Assembly (NCBI GenBank): GCA_015655215.1
Contig: JAATFL010000012.1
Coordinates: 1-64,000 of the forward strand
Origin: Coriobacteriia bacterium
GTDB lineage: Bacteria; Actinomycetota; Coriobacteriia; Coriobacteriales; RUG033
Direction of reading: 5' to 3'
Length of the DNA: 64,000 nucleotides
A program made the position numbers and the translations under genes. The notes under the pieces are model-generated. The model was given only the letters and a program-made list of their open reading frames with translations, had not been told where the DNA came from and searched no databases. This document shows positions 28,846 through 37,156 of this stretch, one piece after another. Position 1 is the first letter of the stretch. Each line of letters opens with the position of its first letter.

Positions 28846-28887
28846 CCGCCACGTAGTCATCTGTTGTCGATAGAGGAGTGAAGCCAT

Positions 28888-29241
28888 ATGCCCCGCGTAA
28901 AGCGTGCCGTCAATGCCCACAAGAAGCGCCGTACCGTCCTCGCCCGTGCGAAGGGTTATTACGGTGCAAAGTCCCGCAGCTATCGCAAGGCGAAGGAGCA
29001 GGTCCAGCACTCGCTCCAGTACGCCTATCGCGATCGTCGCAACAAGAAGCGCGATATCCGTCACCTCTGGATCATCCGCATCAACGCCGCCGCACGTCTG
29101 AGCGGCTTGTCGTACTCCAGGTTCATGAACGGACTCAAGAAGTCCGGCGTCGTGCTCGACCGCAAGGTCCTCGCCGAGATGGCCGTGAGTGACCCTCCTG
29201 CCTTTGCCGGTCTGGTCGAGGTTGCCAAGAAGGCTCTCTAG
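28888..29241 (+). CDS. rplT: 50S ribosomal protein L20
   Basis: A 117-residue L20, an early 23S rRNA-binding assembly protein. The N-terminus [33 protein letters not shown] is diagnostic, and the C-terminal domain ([34 protein letters not shown]) is intact. The start follows GAGGAG with ordinary spacing. L20 represses this operon in several bacteria, so the leader hairpin upstream of infC may respond to it. Confidence 0.97.
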   Translation: MPRVKRAVNAHKKRRTVLARAKGYYGAKSRSYRKAKEQVQHSLQYAYRDRRNKKRDIRHLWIIRINAAARLSGLSYSRFMNGLKKSGVVLDRKVLAEMAVSDPPAFAGLVEVAKKAL

Positions 29242-29322
29242 CATCTTCTCCTCGTGAGAGAGAGGATGTCGTGGCGAGTGCCATGTGCGCTGTCGTGAAA
29301 CGCCGCTGGAGATGCGTCATTC

Positions 29323-29352
29323 CGTATCGGCCCTCATATGAGGGCCGATACG
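29323..29352. terminator. Perfect palindrome after rplT
   Basis: CGTATCGGCCCTCAT and its exact reverse complement form a 30-bp palindrome, 81 bp after the rplT stop. It could end the infC operon, although no T tract follows and the loop would open a few central pairs. The rest of the 29242-29488 gap shows nothing further. Confidence 0.5.
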
Positions 29353-29488
29353 TATCTCTACATACATGTTGGGAAATGACGTGATACAGTAAGTTCGCAA
29401 TGGTTTCAGGCATGGTTTCGTGCGCGCTCACGATGGCCGTGCGCCTATGGCAACGATGGCTGCGATGCGTCGAGAGGATGTGTGAGCA

Positions 29489-29809
29489 GTGGCGAATCGC
29501 GAATACCGCCCCCAGCCCCGCAAGCGTTCTTCAAACGATGGGCGCACGATGGAATCCCATCTTGACTCGGCATACTCCGATTACAACAGCCATGGCTACT
29601 CGTTGCATAGCCCGCTCCCGGGAAGTTCGAACGAGCTCCCGCGTCAAAGCCCCATCCTCTGGCAACCATCCAACGCGAACAAGGCTCGCGTCTTCACACG
29701 CCGCCATGTACCCAAGCTGCTCATCTTCGTCCTGGTGCTGATCGCCGTCGCCATCGGCGTCGTCTACTTCGTCCTCCGCAGCAAGGGCATCATCACGGTG
29801 AACCTGTAG
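29489..29809 (+). CDS. Small single-pass membrane protein, unknown
   Basis: A 106-residue protein starting with GTG, with AGAGGA about 10 nt upstream. The first 75 residues are polar, rich in Ser, Asn and Arg; residues about 78-97 form one membrane helix (LLIFVLVLIAVAIGVVYFVL) with a short external tail. I do not recognise the family. It is convergent with the next small membrane gene and 17 bp from it. Confidence 0.5.
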   Translation: MANREYRPQPRKRSSNDGRTMESHLDSAYSDYNSHGYSLHSPLPGSSNELPRQSPILWQPSNANKARVFTRRHVPKLLIFVLVLIAVAIGVVYFVLRSKGIITVNL

Positions 29810-29826
29810 AAGCGGTCTGCTCGCGA

Positions 29827-30015
29827 CTAGTGCACAAGGGTCACGAGCAGATACACGCAGCCGAGATATCCGCAGGCGAGGACGATGATCACCGCCGTGG
29901 TGTTCATGAGTGCGTGGTCGTGTCTGCGTGCACCCACGATGAATACGATGAAGGTGATGACGATGATAGCCGCTACGACGATTGCCGACCATATGCTCAG
30001 GGTTTTGATGTCCAC
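29827..30015 (-). CDS. Small two-helix membrane protein, unknown
   Basis: A 62-residue protein from GTG at 30015 with GGGAGG 5 nt upstream; the ORF-track start is too far upstream. Two hydrophobic helices (IWSAIVVAAIIVITFIVFIVG and TAVIIVLACGYLGCVYLLV) are joined by a basic loop ARRHDH. No family is recognised. It is divergent from dltA, so a link to the dlt operon is possible but unproven. Confidence 0.45.
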   Translation of the reverse strand: MDIKTLSIWSAIVVAAIIVITFIVFIVGARRHDHALMNTTAVIIVLACGYLGCVYLLVTLVH

Positions 30016-30060
30016 TTGCGCCTCCCAGCTTTCCAACTGCCTATTCTCGACTCGATTCAC

Positions 30061-30066
30061 TATAAT
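30061..30066 (+). promoter_or_regulatory. -10 box for dlt operon
   Basis: A consensus TATAAT lies 63 bp before the dltA TTG start. No good -35 box is visible at 16-18 bp, so the promoter may need an activator. Confidence 0.5.
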
Positions 30067-30128
30067 GATTCGCATCGTCTCGGTGCTTGCGCCGGAAACG
30101 GCCGTCCCTCGAATCACAAGGATGCACG

Positions 30129-31808
30129 TTGAATCTACTTCATGAGATAGCTTTCAATTCGATGCGTTTCCCCCAACGGGTTGCCGCGACGAACACGACC
30201 GAATCGATGACCTATCGTCAACTCTGGAGCGCCTCCGACCTCCTCGCAACACGACTCGACGAGCTGTTGGGCACCCAGGACCTGACGCCCATCGTGGTCT
30301 ACGGACACAAGTCCCCGATGATGCTCGTCTGCTTCCTCGCGTGCGCCAAATCCGGGCGAGCCTATGTTCCCACGGATGTCTCCGTGCCTGACCAGCGTGT
30401 CCTCAACATCATCGACCAGGTAGGTCCCCGCATCGTACTCTCAACCGTGGCGTGGGAGGGTGGAAAGGCGGCCCTCGTGTCGCAGGCACCCGCTCCACAC
30501 CTCGTGGGCCGTGACGAACTCGACACCCTTCTCGATCTCGCCCTACGCGGCGGGCAGGTGCCGACCTACCCCGTTCAACGGCAGGTCTCGGGCGATGATC
30601 TCTTCTATCTGATCTTCACTTCCGGATCGACCGGGGAACCCAAGGGCGTGATGGTCACCGCGGATTGCGTGGACGCGTTCTACCCCTGGGCGCTTTCGCT
30701 CGCCACGGCTCAATCCCAGCAGACGTCGCCGTTCACGTTCCTCAACCAGGCCCCCTTCTCGTTTGACCTTTCCGTCTACGAGCTCACGATGTCCCTCGCC
30801 TCGGGCGGAACGCTCTTCTGCCTCACGGCCGATCACCTGGCGCATATGCGCCAACTCTTCGACGCTCTCGCTCGCTCCTCGGTCGACGTCTGGGTGTCCA
30901 CGCCCTCGTTTGCCACGATGTGCCTTGCGGACCGTTCGTTCGATGCGACGCTCTTGCCCAGGTTGCGTACGTTCATCTTCTGCGGCGAGTCGCTTCCCAA
31001 CCAGACGGCGGCCAAGCTGCTCGTACGGTTTCCCGCTGCTCGCGTCGTCAACTCCTATGGTCCCACCGAGTCCACCGTGGCCGTGAGCGCCGTCGAGATC
31101 ACGGCCGAGATGGCCGCTGCGACCCAACCGCTGCCGGTGGGCTATCCTCGCCCTGGCACGCGCATCGACATCCTCGAGCGCGGGGCCTCTACATCAACGG
31201 CCGTATCGTCCACCGGCTTGGTGGGCGAGGTGCTCATCACCGGTGACACCGTCGCAAAGGGGTATTGGGGTCGAGACGATCTTACGGCGGAGGTGTTCTC
31301 CGCCGCTGGCATCGATGTCCGGAAGGCCCCCGAGGTCGCCGATGGTGCCATGTGCCATGATACGGAGAGGTCCGGTTTGATACCGGCGCTTGCCGCCGCG
31401 ACCGCATCGGTGCGTTCGTATCGCACGGGCGATCGTGGATGGTTTGACGAGAGCGGGATGTTGCACTACCTCGGCCGCATCGATTCCCAGGTCAAGATGG
31501 ATGGCTATCGGATCGAGCTGTGCGAGATACAAAGCCAGCTTGAGCGGTTGTCGTATGTTCGTGCCGCGTGCGTGGTCCCGGTGATGCGGAACGGCATCGT
31601 GAGTCGGTTGGCCGCCGCGATCGAACTCGATGGTGACATCGCGCTTCTTGGCGATACGGAGCTTGCAGCCAAGCTTCACGTGAAGGAGGATCTCAGGCTC
31701 GTGTTGCCACACTACATGGTACCGAGGACCATCGCGTTCATCGACGAGATGCCCATGACGCCCAACGGCAAGGCCGATTGCAAGCGGCTTTCCGCGCGTT
31801 TCAAGTAG
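30129..31808 (+). CDS. dltA: D-alanine--D-alanyl carrier protein ligase DltA
   Basis: An adenylate-forming enzyme that activates D-alanine with ATP and loads it on the DltC carrier in the cytoplasm. ANL motifs: FTSGSTGEPKGVMVT (P-loop), SFDLSVYELTMSLASGGTLF, NSYGPTEST, SYRTGDRGWF, GRIDSQVKMDGYRIEL (hinge) and PMTPNGKADCKRL with the catalytic C-terminal Lys. At 559 residues it exceeds the usual 505 or so; about 40 extra residues sit before SYRTGD and more near GASTSTAVSS. The TTG start at 30129 follows AAGGA and gives the normal N-terminus LNLLHEIAF; the ORF-track start is upstream. It is followed 5 bp later by dltB. Confidence 0.93.
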   Translation: MNLLHEIAFNSMRFPQRVAATNTTESMTYRQLWSASDLLATRLDELLGTQDLTPIVVYGHKSPMMLVCFLACAKSGRAYVPTDVSVPDQRVLNIIDQVGPRIVLSTVAWEGGKAALVSQAPAPHLVGRDELDTLLDLALRGGQVPTYPVQRQVSGDDLFYLIFTSGSTGEPKGVMVTADCVDAFYPWALSLATAQSQQTSPFTFLNQAPFSFDLSVYELTMSLASGGTLFCLTADHLAHMRQLFDALARSSVDVWVSTPSFATMCLADRSFDATLLPRLRTFIFCGESLPNQTAAKLLVRFPAARVVNSYGPTESTVAVSAVEITAEMAAATQPLPVGYPRPGTRIDILERGASTSTAVSSTGLVGEVLITGDTVAKGYWGRDDLTAEVFSAAGIDVRKAPEVADGAMCHDTERSGLIPALAAATASVRSYRTGDRGWFDESGMLHYLGRIDSQVKMDGYRIELCEIQSQLERLSYVRAACVVPVMRNGIVSRLAAAIELDGDIALLGDTELAAKLHVKEDLRLVLPHYMVPRTIAFIDEMPMTPNGKADCKRLSARFK

Positions 31809-31813
31809 CGCCG

Positions 31814-32986
31814 ATGAACTTTTACGTCGACCAGTCCTTCTTCCTCGTCCTCGCTGCCGTCGCCATCCCGGCCGTGGTGCTGGGCGTACGCGGCAAGCAT
31901 ATCGCCCCCTACGGCTTCGCGGTCTCCCTCCTCTTCTTGGTGTTGCTGTTCTACAAGGATGTGGGAAGTGGCGTCCATCTGCTCATCTACATCGCCCTCG
32001 AGACGGTGATCGCCTTCATGGCCTTGCGGTATCGTCGACGTCACGGCAAGAGGCAGTCGCTCTTCTACCTCGCGGTCATCCTGAGCATCGCCCCGCTCGT
32101 CACCTACAAGGTGGGTGCGGTCTTCTCGGCAAGCCTGCTGGGATTCCTGGGTATCTCGTACATCACCTTCAAGTCGGTCCAGGTGATCATGGAGATCCAC
32201 GATGGCCTCATCGAGAGGATGTCCCCTTACGAGTATTGGGGATTCCTCCTGTTCTTCGCATCGTTCACCTCGGGACCCATTGACCGGTCCCGTCGCTTTG
32301 ACGAAGAGATGCATCGCACCTATGAGCGTAGCGAGTACCTAGACTTGCTCTCAAAGGGTCTGTTCTGGCTGTTGCTTGGCGCTGTCTACAAGATGGTGCT
32401 CTCCGGGTTCTTCTATCAAAACTACGTGCCGGTTGCCTTCGATGTGACGGCGGTGGGCCCCAGTATCCTCGATGCGATCAAGAACGCATACGCCTATGGG
32501 TTCTATATGTTCTTTGACTTTGCCGGGTACACGCTCATGGCGATGGGTGCCGCGGCCATCTTCGGGGTCCATCTGCCGGCTAACTTCAAGTACCCCTTCA
32601 AATCACTCGACATCAAGGATTTTTGGAACCGCTGGCATATCACCCTTTCGTCTTGGCTTCGGGACTTCGTGTTCATGCGCATCGTCCGTACCTCGGTGCG
32701 TCACAAGTGGTTCGCCTCGCGTATCACGACCGCCTGCCTGGGCTACATGGCCAACATGACCCTCATGGGGTTTTGGCACGGCATCACGCCCGACTACATC
32801 ATCTACGGTCTCTACCACGGCGTGCTCCTTTCGGCGACCGAGGTGTACCAGAAGAAGTCGAAGTTCTATAGACGCCATAAGGATTCCGTGATGTATCAGC
32901 TGGCCTCATGGTTTATCACCATCAACCTCGTTATGCTGGGATTTGCGATCTTCTCCGGCGAGTTGGCGAAGCTCATGACGGGGTGA
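31814..32986 (+). CDS. dltB: D-alanyl transfer protein DltB (MBOAT)
   Basis: A 390-residue polytopic membrane O-acyltransferase that takes D-alanine from DltC across the membrane. About ten hydrophobic segments are visible. MBOAT features include GISYITFKSVQVIMEIHDG, FASFTSGPIDRSRRF, DFAGYTLMAMGAA, FWNRWHITLSSWLRDFVF and the catalytic histidine in MGFWHGITPDYIIYGLYHG. The start at 31814 is 5 bp after the dltA stop. Length and motifs are typical. Confidence 0.94.
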   Translation: MNFYVDQSFFLVLAAVAIPAVVLGVRGKHIAPYGFAVSLLFLVLLFYKDVGSGVHLLIYIALETVIAFMALRYRRRHGKRQSLFYLAVILSIAPLVTYKVGAVFSASLLGFLGISYITFKSVQVIMEIHDGLIERMSPYEYWGFLLFFASFTSGPIDRSRRFDEEMHRTYERSEYLDLLSKGLFWLLLGAVYKMVLSGFFYQNYVPVAFDVTAVGPSILDAIKNAYAYGFYMFFDFAGYTLMAMGAAAIFGVHLPANFKYPFKSLDIKDFWNRWHITLSSWLRDFVFMRIVRTSVRHKWFASRITTACLGYMANMTLMGFWHGITPDYIIYGLYHGVLLSATEVYQKKSKFYRRHKDSVMYQLASWFITINLVMLGFAIFSGELAKLMTG

Positions 32987-33040
32987 TGCTAGGATTGTAC
33001 CGACGGGATGCCGTCTTGACGACGCGACGATGGAAAGGAC

Positions 33041-33295
33041 ATGCTCACGATGGAGAGGAAAGCGTTCGAGCAGGAGATGCTCGACATGATCGTGGACGTC
33101 TGCGGTGATGAGGCGGCCGTCACGGAGCGGGACATGGACCTGTTCGAAGCAGGTTTCCTCGACTCGATGGCCGCGATCGAGCTTCTCGTGTCGATCGAGG
33201 ATCACTTCGGCGTCTCGATCGCACCCACCGAGCTTGAGCGTGAGGCCATGAACACGACCAACAGGGTCATCGAGCAGGTCTGGAAACGGATGTGA
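33041..33295 (+). CDS. dltC: D-alanyl carrier protein DltC
   Basis: An 84-residue acyl-carrier protein. The 4'-phosphopantetheine serine is in LFEAGFLDSMAAIELLVSIEDHFG, a GxxDSM motif typical of DltC. ATG 33041 and ATG 33050 are both possible; the GGAAAGGA is better spaced to 33050, which would remove three residues. It follows dltB by 54 bp and its stop overlaps the next gene's GTG. Confidence 0.92.
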   Translation: MLTMERKAFEQEMLDMIVDVCGDEAAVTERDMDLFEAGFLDSMAAIELLVSIEDHFGVSIAPTELEREAMNTTNRVIEQVWKRM

Positions 33296-33543
33296 GCACC
33301 GCGACCTCGGTCCTACACGATAAGGGGAAGTCCGATAGGGGGAAGTCCCCCGATCGGCTCACGGCCCTATGGCTTCTCGTACGGGCGAAGGTGCTGTCTT
33401 GGGCGACACGCGTGCAAGGCCATGGCCGAATCATGTTCTGCTTGCGCGTGCTGGTGTATCTGGCGCTGATGTGGGCGCTCTTCTACTTCACCGTGCTCAC
33501 GAAATCCTCAGCACCCACGACGTTCGTATACGACCAGTTCTAG
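33292..33543 (+). CDS. dltX: DltX-like small membrane protein
   Basis: An 83-residue protein starting with GTG that overlaps the dltC stop (GTGA). The last 40 residues match DltX: a single membrane helix (FCLRVLVYLALMWALFYFTVL) and a C-terminal TFVYDQF, equivalent to the FIYNEF ending of Firmicute DltX. Recent work on the Dlt pathway places the motif tyrosine as an acyl carrier between DltB and the final acceptor; it is present here. The N-terminus has an extra polar stretch of about 40 residues. In most Firmicutes dltX precedes dltA; here it follows dltC, and no dltD gene follows it. The family call rests on motif and context. Confidence 0.75.
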   Translation: MSTATSVLHDKGKSDRGKSPDRLTALWLLVRAKVLSWATRVQGHGRIMFCLRVLVYLALMWALFYFTVLTKSSAPTTFVYDQF

Positions 33544-33604
33544 GCAGTCGCGCGATCGCGTGGAACGGGGAACCCGAGGGGAGGGTACGCTCGGGCGCTT
33601 GGGT

Positions 33605-34123
33605 TCACCTGAAGATCACCCTTCGATAGAGGATGAAGTTCCATGACACCACGCAGCCCATGGTGAAGAGCTTCGCGACCATCTTGGGCCAGGCGAACGA
33701 GGTGACGAGTACGCCGATGGCCACGGTGGTGAAGGCGATATCGAACGTTTGGAGCACGAGGTAGAGCATCAGGGCACGCCTCATGTTGCTCGCACCCTCG
33801 AAGGTCCATTGGCGGTTCGCGATGAAGTTGATGGTGGTGGACGTCAGCACGGCGATGACGTTGGCGAACCGTACGTCCATGCCGAGGAGGCTGGCGAGCA
33901 CCCAGAACAGCACGAGTTCGATGCCGGCGGTGAAGAAACCCACGACCAGGTAACGGGAACCCTGTTTGACAAGAGCTTCGGAGTCCTTTACATCCCCGGG
34001 TTTTTTGGCTGTAGTCCCGGAGGTCTGTGCAGCTTCTTCATCGGATGTGGTGTTAGCATTCGTGCGTGATGGTACCGCGGGAGTAAGCTTGGTGATATCG
34101 CTCGTAGGTTCTTTGTCCTGCAT
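33605..34123 (-). CDS. GtrA-family membrane protein
   Basis: A 172-residue protein with a polar N-terminal tail of about 50 residues and four membrane helices in the GtrA/DPMS2 pattern: YLVVGFFTAGIELVLFWVLASL, FANVIAVLTSTTINFIANRQWTF (the family hallmark), LMLYLVLQTFDIAFTTVAIGVLV and a last helix ending in WNFILYRRVIF. GtrA proteins help move polyprenyl-phosphate-linked sugars across the membrane. The start at 34123 (GGAG upstream) is preferred over 34147 and 34207. It is convergent with dltX and divergent from a polyprenyl-phosphate-type glycosyltransferase gene, a common functional pair. Confidence 0.85.
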   Translation of the reverse strand: MQDKEPTSDITKLTPAVPSRTNANTTSDEEAAQTSGTTAKKPGDVKDSEALVKQGSRYLVVGFFTAGIELVLFWVLASLLGMDVRFANVIAVLTSTTINFIANRQWTFEGASNMRRALMLYLVLQTFDIAFTTVAIGVLVTSFAWPKMVAKLFTMGCVVSWNFILYRRVIFR

Positions 34124-34559
34124 CGGCACTCCGGGTTCCAGTTTCATCGGCTCACAAGAATCGCACGATCGTCGTTGGTTTGCAGCATATGTGCTACGGC
34201 AAGGCACTGTACACTATAAAATGTGAGAACCGAGTGCTGTAACGATGTCCATCAGCAACTCCTCGTAAACTATCGGTTAGTGTCCATCGTACGATTGCGT
34301 CTCTCTACACCTCAGACGATGCTGTCATTTGTTCGTTGGCGATGTTTGCCCTTCCCGTCTCGACGGTTACACACCGTGTCAATGAGGGGAGACAATGGGC
34401 TTTTGAAGCGTCATACTATGAATGCCCAAGAATCGTACTCGCTGTGTCCGATTTGTTGCTTTACCACGTTCATGTCTGTGATCTCCTGGACTTCGTATCA
34501 TCTTTTACCTGCCCATCTTGCTCGAAGTACATCTGAGAGCTTTACAGAATGCGAGTTAC
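34124..34559. other. Divergent intergenic region, AT-richer
   Basis: This 436-bp gap between the divergent gtrA-like and glycosyltransferase genes is more AT-rich than its flanks. TATAAA at 34215-34220 (and TATAGT on the other strand) may be -10 boxes, without clear -35 partners. No convincing ORF or RNA gene is seen. Confidence 0.35.
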
Positions 34560-35558
34560 ATGAAAGTCGCCATTCTCATCCCGTGCTACAACGAATCGAT
34601 TACCATCGCCAAGGTCGTGGATGATTTCAAGCATGTGATGCCCCAGGCGGATATCTATGTGTACGATAATAATTCGACCGATGGGACGGGAACCATTGCC
34701 CGGGAGCATGGGGCAATCGTCCGATGTGAGTTGAGACAGGGTAAGGGCTTCGTGGTGCGCTCGATGTTTCGCGAGGTGGACGCTGACATATATGTCATGG
34801 TCGATGGCGATGACACCTATCCGGCGGAAACGGCGCCTACGCTCATCGCTCCTATCCTCGCAGGTGAGGCCGATATGGTCATCGGAGATCGGCTCTCCAA
34901 CGGTACCTATGCGCAGGAGAACAAACGTGTGTTCCATGGCATGGGAAACTCGATGGTGCGCGGTATCATCAACGGCCTCTATCATGCCAACATCCACGAC
35001 ATCATGACGGGATATCGGGCCTTTTCCCGTCTCTTCGTCAAAACGTATCCGGTGCTCGCCAAAGGTTTCGAGATAGAGACCGACCTCTCCATCCACGCGT
35101 TGGACAAGGACTTCATCGTTTCCGAGGTTCCCGTCGATTATCGCGACCGTCCCCCAGGGAGCTTCTCCAAGCTCAACACGTTTTCGGACGGTATGAAGGT
35201 ACTGGTCACGATCCTGGGCCTGTTCAAGGATTACAAGCCGATGGCTTTCTTCTCATGGTGTTCGCTCATCTTCTTCACCTTTGGGCTCATCGTGGGCATC
35301 CCGGTCATCTCGGAGTATGCACGCACGGGGCTCGTGCCTCGTTTTCCCTCGGCGATTCTGGCCATGGGGCTCGTCTTGGTCGCCCTGCTGCTGTTCATCT
35401 GCGGGCTCATTCTCGACACCACCGTCAAGGGTGCTCGGAAGAACTACGAGCTCACGGTGAACGAGGTGTACGAGCGCGACCGTGCCCGCTACGATGAATC
35501 TGTCCGACAGCCACGTTTCGGGACTCAAAGCCGAACGGATGAAGCGGGCCCGCATTAA
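34560..35558 (+). CDS. Polyprenyl-phosphate-type GT2 glycosyltransferase (DPM1/CsbB-like)
   Basis: A 332-residue GT2 enzyme. The GT-A domain has VAILIPCYNES, YVYDNNSTDGT, RQGKGFVVRSMF, the metal-binding VMVDGDDTYP, and DIMTGYRAFSR. Two C-terminal membrane helices (FFSWCSLIFFTFGLIVGIPVI and ILAMGLVLVALLLFICGLIL) place it with enzymes that charge undecaprenyl phosphate with a sugar. With the divergent GtrA-like flippase gene it could supply sugar donors for decorating a cell-wall polymer on the outer face, next to the D-alanylation genes. A third component (GT-C transferase) is not adjacent. The start at 34560 is chosen from the family N-terminus, since the Shine-Dalgarno is weak. Confidence 0.87.
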   Translation: MKVAILIPCYNESITIAKVVDDFKHVMPQADIYVYDNNSTDGTGTIAREHGAIVRCELRQGKGFVVRSMFREVDADIYVMVDGDDTYPAETAPTLIAPILAGEADMVIGDRLSNGTYAQENKRVFHGMGNSMVRGIINGLYHANIHDIMTGYRAFSRLFVKTYPVLAKGFEIETDLSIHALDKDFIVSEVPVDYRDRPPGSFSKLNTFSDGMKVLVTILGLFKDYKPMAFFSWCSLIFFTFGLIVGIPVISEYARTGLVPRFPSAILAMGLVLVALLLFICGLILDTTVKGARKNYELTVNEVYERDRARYDESVRQPRFGTQSRTDEAGPH

Positions 35559-35604
35559 GCTGGGTGTTGACCGATGTCCACGCTCACAAGGCTTTTAACC
35601 ATTG

Positions 35605-35629
35605 CCAGCACTTTGTTTCAAAGTGCTGG
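35605..35629 (+). promoter_or_regulatory. Hairpin immediately before GlpA-like gene
   Basis: CCAGCACTTTG and CAAAGTGCTGG form a perfect 11-bp stem with a 3-nt loop, ending 2 nt before the GAGAAAGGG Shine-Dalgarno. It could terminate the upstream glycosyltransferase transcript or control translation of the flavoprotein; no T tract follows. Confidence 0.5.
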
Positions 35630-35644
35630 GGAGAAAGGGACGTC

Positions 35645-37156
35645 ATGCTCGAGCGGTTTGATGTGGTGGTGATCGGTGCCGGCATCGCTGGGTGCGCGGT
35701 GGCACGTGAGTTATCGAGGCGGCACCTCTCGATAGCCGTCGTCGACAAGGGCCATGACGTCGCAAGCGCCACGACGCGCGCCAACAGCGGTATCGTGCAC
35801 GCCGGATACGATCCACAGCCAGGCACGCTCAAGGCGCACTACAACGTCGCAGGTTCACGAATGTACCCACAGCTCGCGCGGGACCTGCACTTCGGCTATC
35901 ACAACAACGGCGCATTCGTCGTGGCCTTCTCGGCCGACGAGCGTCCTGTCCTCGAGGTGCTGCGTGAGCGCGGTGTCGAGAACGGCGTGCCCAATCTCGA
36001 GATCATCGATGCCGCCGAGTTGCGCCGCCGTGAACCTCATATCGGTTCAGAGGCCGTCGCGGCGCTCTGGGTCCCCACGGGTGCGATCTGCAACCCCTTC
36101 AGCGTCGCACTCGCCTACGGGGAGAACGCCGTCTCGAATGGGGCCGTGTTCTCGCTTGGCACCGAGGTACTCGCCATCGAGCGCTCGCGGGATGGCTTCG
36201 TCATCACGATCGCGTACGACGGCGACCCTGTCTCGCCCTTTGCAGGAGAGGATGCTTCCAAGGCGGGTACCACCAGGCGCATCGAGGCACGCTGCATCGT
36301 CAACGCGGCCGGTGTGTACGCCGACACCGTCAACGACATGGTGGCACGGCACCGCTTCTCCATCACGGCACGCGAGGGCGAATACTGCCTCTACGATACG
36401 GGATACGGTTCGCTCTTCTCATCCACGATCTTCCAAACGCCCACCAAGGCGGGCAAGGGCGTGTTGATCACACCTACCGGAGGCGGTAACCTGCTCGTGG
36501 GACCCAACGCCGTGGCTCGCGACGACCGGGAGGATACCGACACGTACGCCGACGACCTCGACGACCTCCTCAAAGCTGCCAAGCGCACGTGGAACGGGGT
36601 GTCCGGGCGCGGCATCATATGCAACTTCGCCGGCCTGCGCGCCTCGGGTGACACCGGGGACTTCGTGATAGGGGAGGCGCCGGACGTCCCCTGCTTCTTC
36701 AACATCGCCTGCCTCGAGTCGCCGGGCCTCACCGCGGCACCGGCCATCGCGGTCGATGTCGCCGCCCAGGTCGCCGAACGCCTGGATGCCGAGGAGAACC
36801 CCGACTTCGACCCGTATCGCACCGGCACGCCCAGATTCGGTAAGCTGGACGATGCGCAGCGCGACAAGCTCATCGCCGAAGACCCTCGCTGGGGGCATCT
36901 CATCTGCCGGTGTCAGGAGGTCCCCGAGGCCGAGGTGGTCGCAGCGGTGCACGGTCTCATCCCCGCTACGACCGTCGACGGCGTCAAGTGGCGCACCGGT
37001 GCCACCATGGGCCGTTGCCAAGGGGGCTTCTGCATGCCGGCCATCGCCGCCATCATCGCCCGCGAACGCGGCATCGACATCACCGAGGTCACCAAGCGCG
37101 GTGGTGACTCACCTCTCCTCGTAGGGGCCATCGAGGGAGGTGCGGCCCATGTCTGA
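35645..37156 (+). CDS. GlpA-like FAD-dependent oxidoreductase with [2Fe-2S] domain
   Basis: A 503-residue flavoprotein related to anaerobic glycerol-3-phosphate dehydrogenase GlpA. The FAD dinucleotide fold is VVVIGAGIAGCAVARELSRR. TTRANSGIVHAGYDP and the oxidoreductase (DAO) core follow, including RGIICNFAGLRASGDTGDF and NIACLESPGLTAAPAIA. The C-terminal BFD-type domain has CRCQEV and CQGGFC cysteines for a [2Fe-2S] cluster. The start at 35645 is preceded by GAAAGGG; the ORF-track extension is rejected. It overlaps the next gene by 8 nt. The likely electron acceptor is the neighbouring flavoprotein. No glycerol kinase or facilitator gene is adjacent, so the substrate is inferred. Confidence 0.82.
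   Translation: MLERFDVVVIGAGIAGCAVARELSRRHLSIAVVDKGHDVASATTRANSGIVHAGYDPQPGTLKAHYNVAGSRMYPQLARDLHFGYHNNGAFVVAFSADERPVLEVLRERGVENGVPNLEIIDAAELRRREPHIGSEAVAALWVPTGAICNPFSVALAYGENAVSNGAVFSLGTEVLAIERSRDGFVITIAYDGDPVSPFAGEDASKAGTTRRIEARCIVNAAGVYADTVNDMVARHRFSITAREGEYCLYDTGYGSLFSSTIFQTPTKAGKGVLITPTGGGNLLVGPNAVARDDREDTDTYADDLDDLLKAAKRTWNGVSGRGIICNFAGLRASGDTGDFVIGEAPDVPCFFNIACLESPGLTAAPAIAVDVAAQVAERLDAEENPDFDPYRTGTPRFGKLDDAQRDKLIAEDPRWGHLICRCQEVPEAEVVAAVHGLIPATTVDGVKWRTGATMGRCQGGFCMPAIAAIIARERGIDITEVTKRGGDSPLLVGAIEGGAAHV

Noticed and set aside
34223-34624. 133-aa ORF upstream of the GT2 gene
   Set aside because: No Shine-Dalgarno and no motif; it overlaps the start of the well-supported glycosyltransferase gene.
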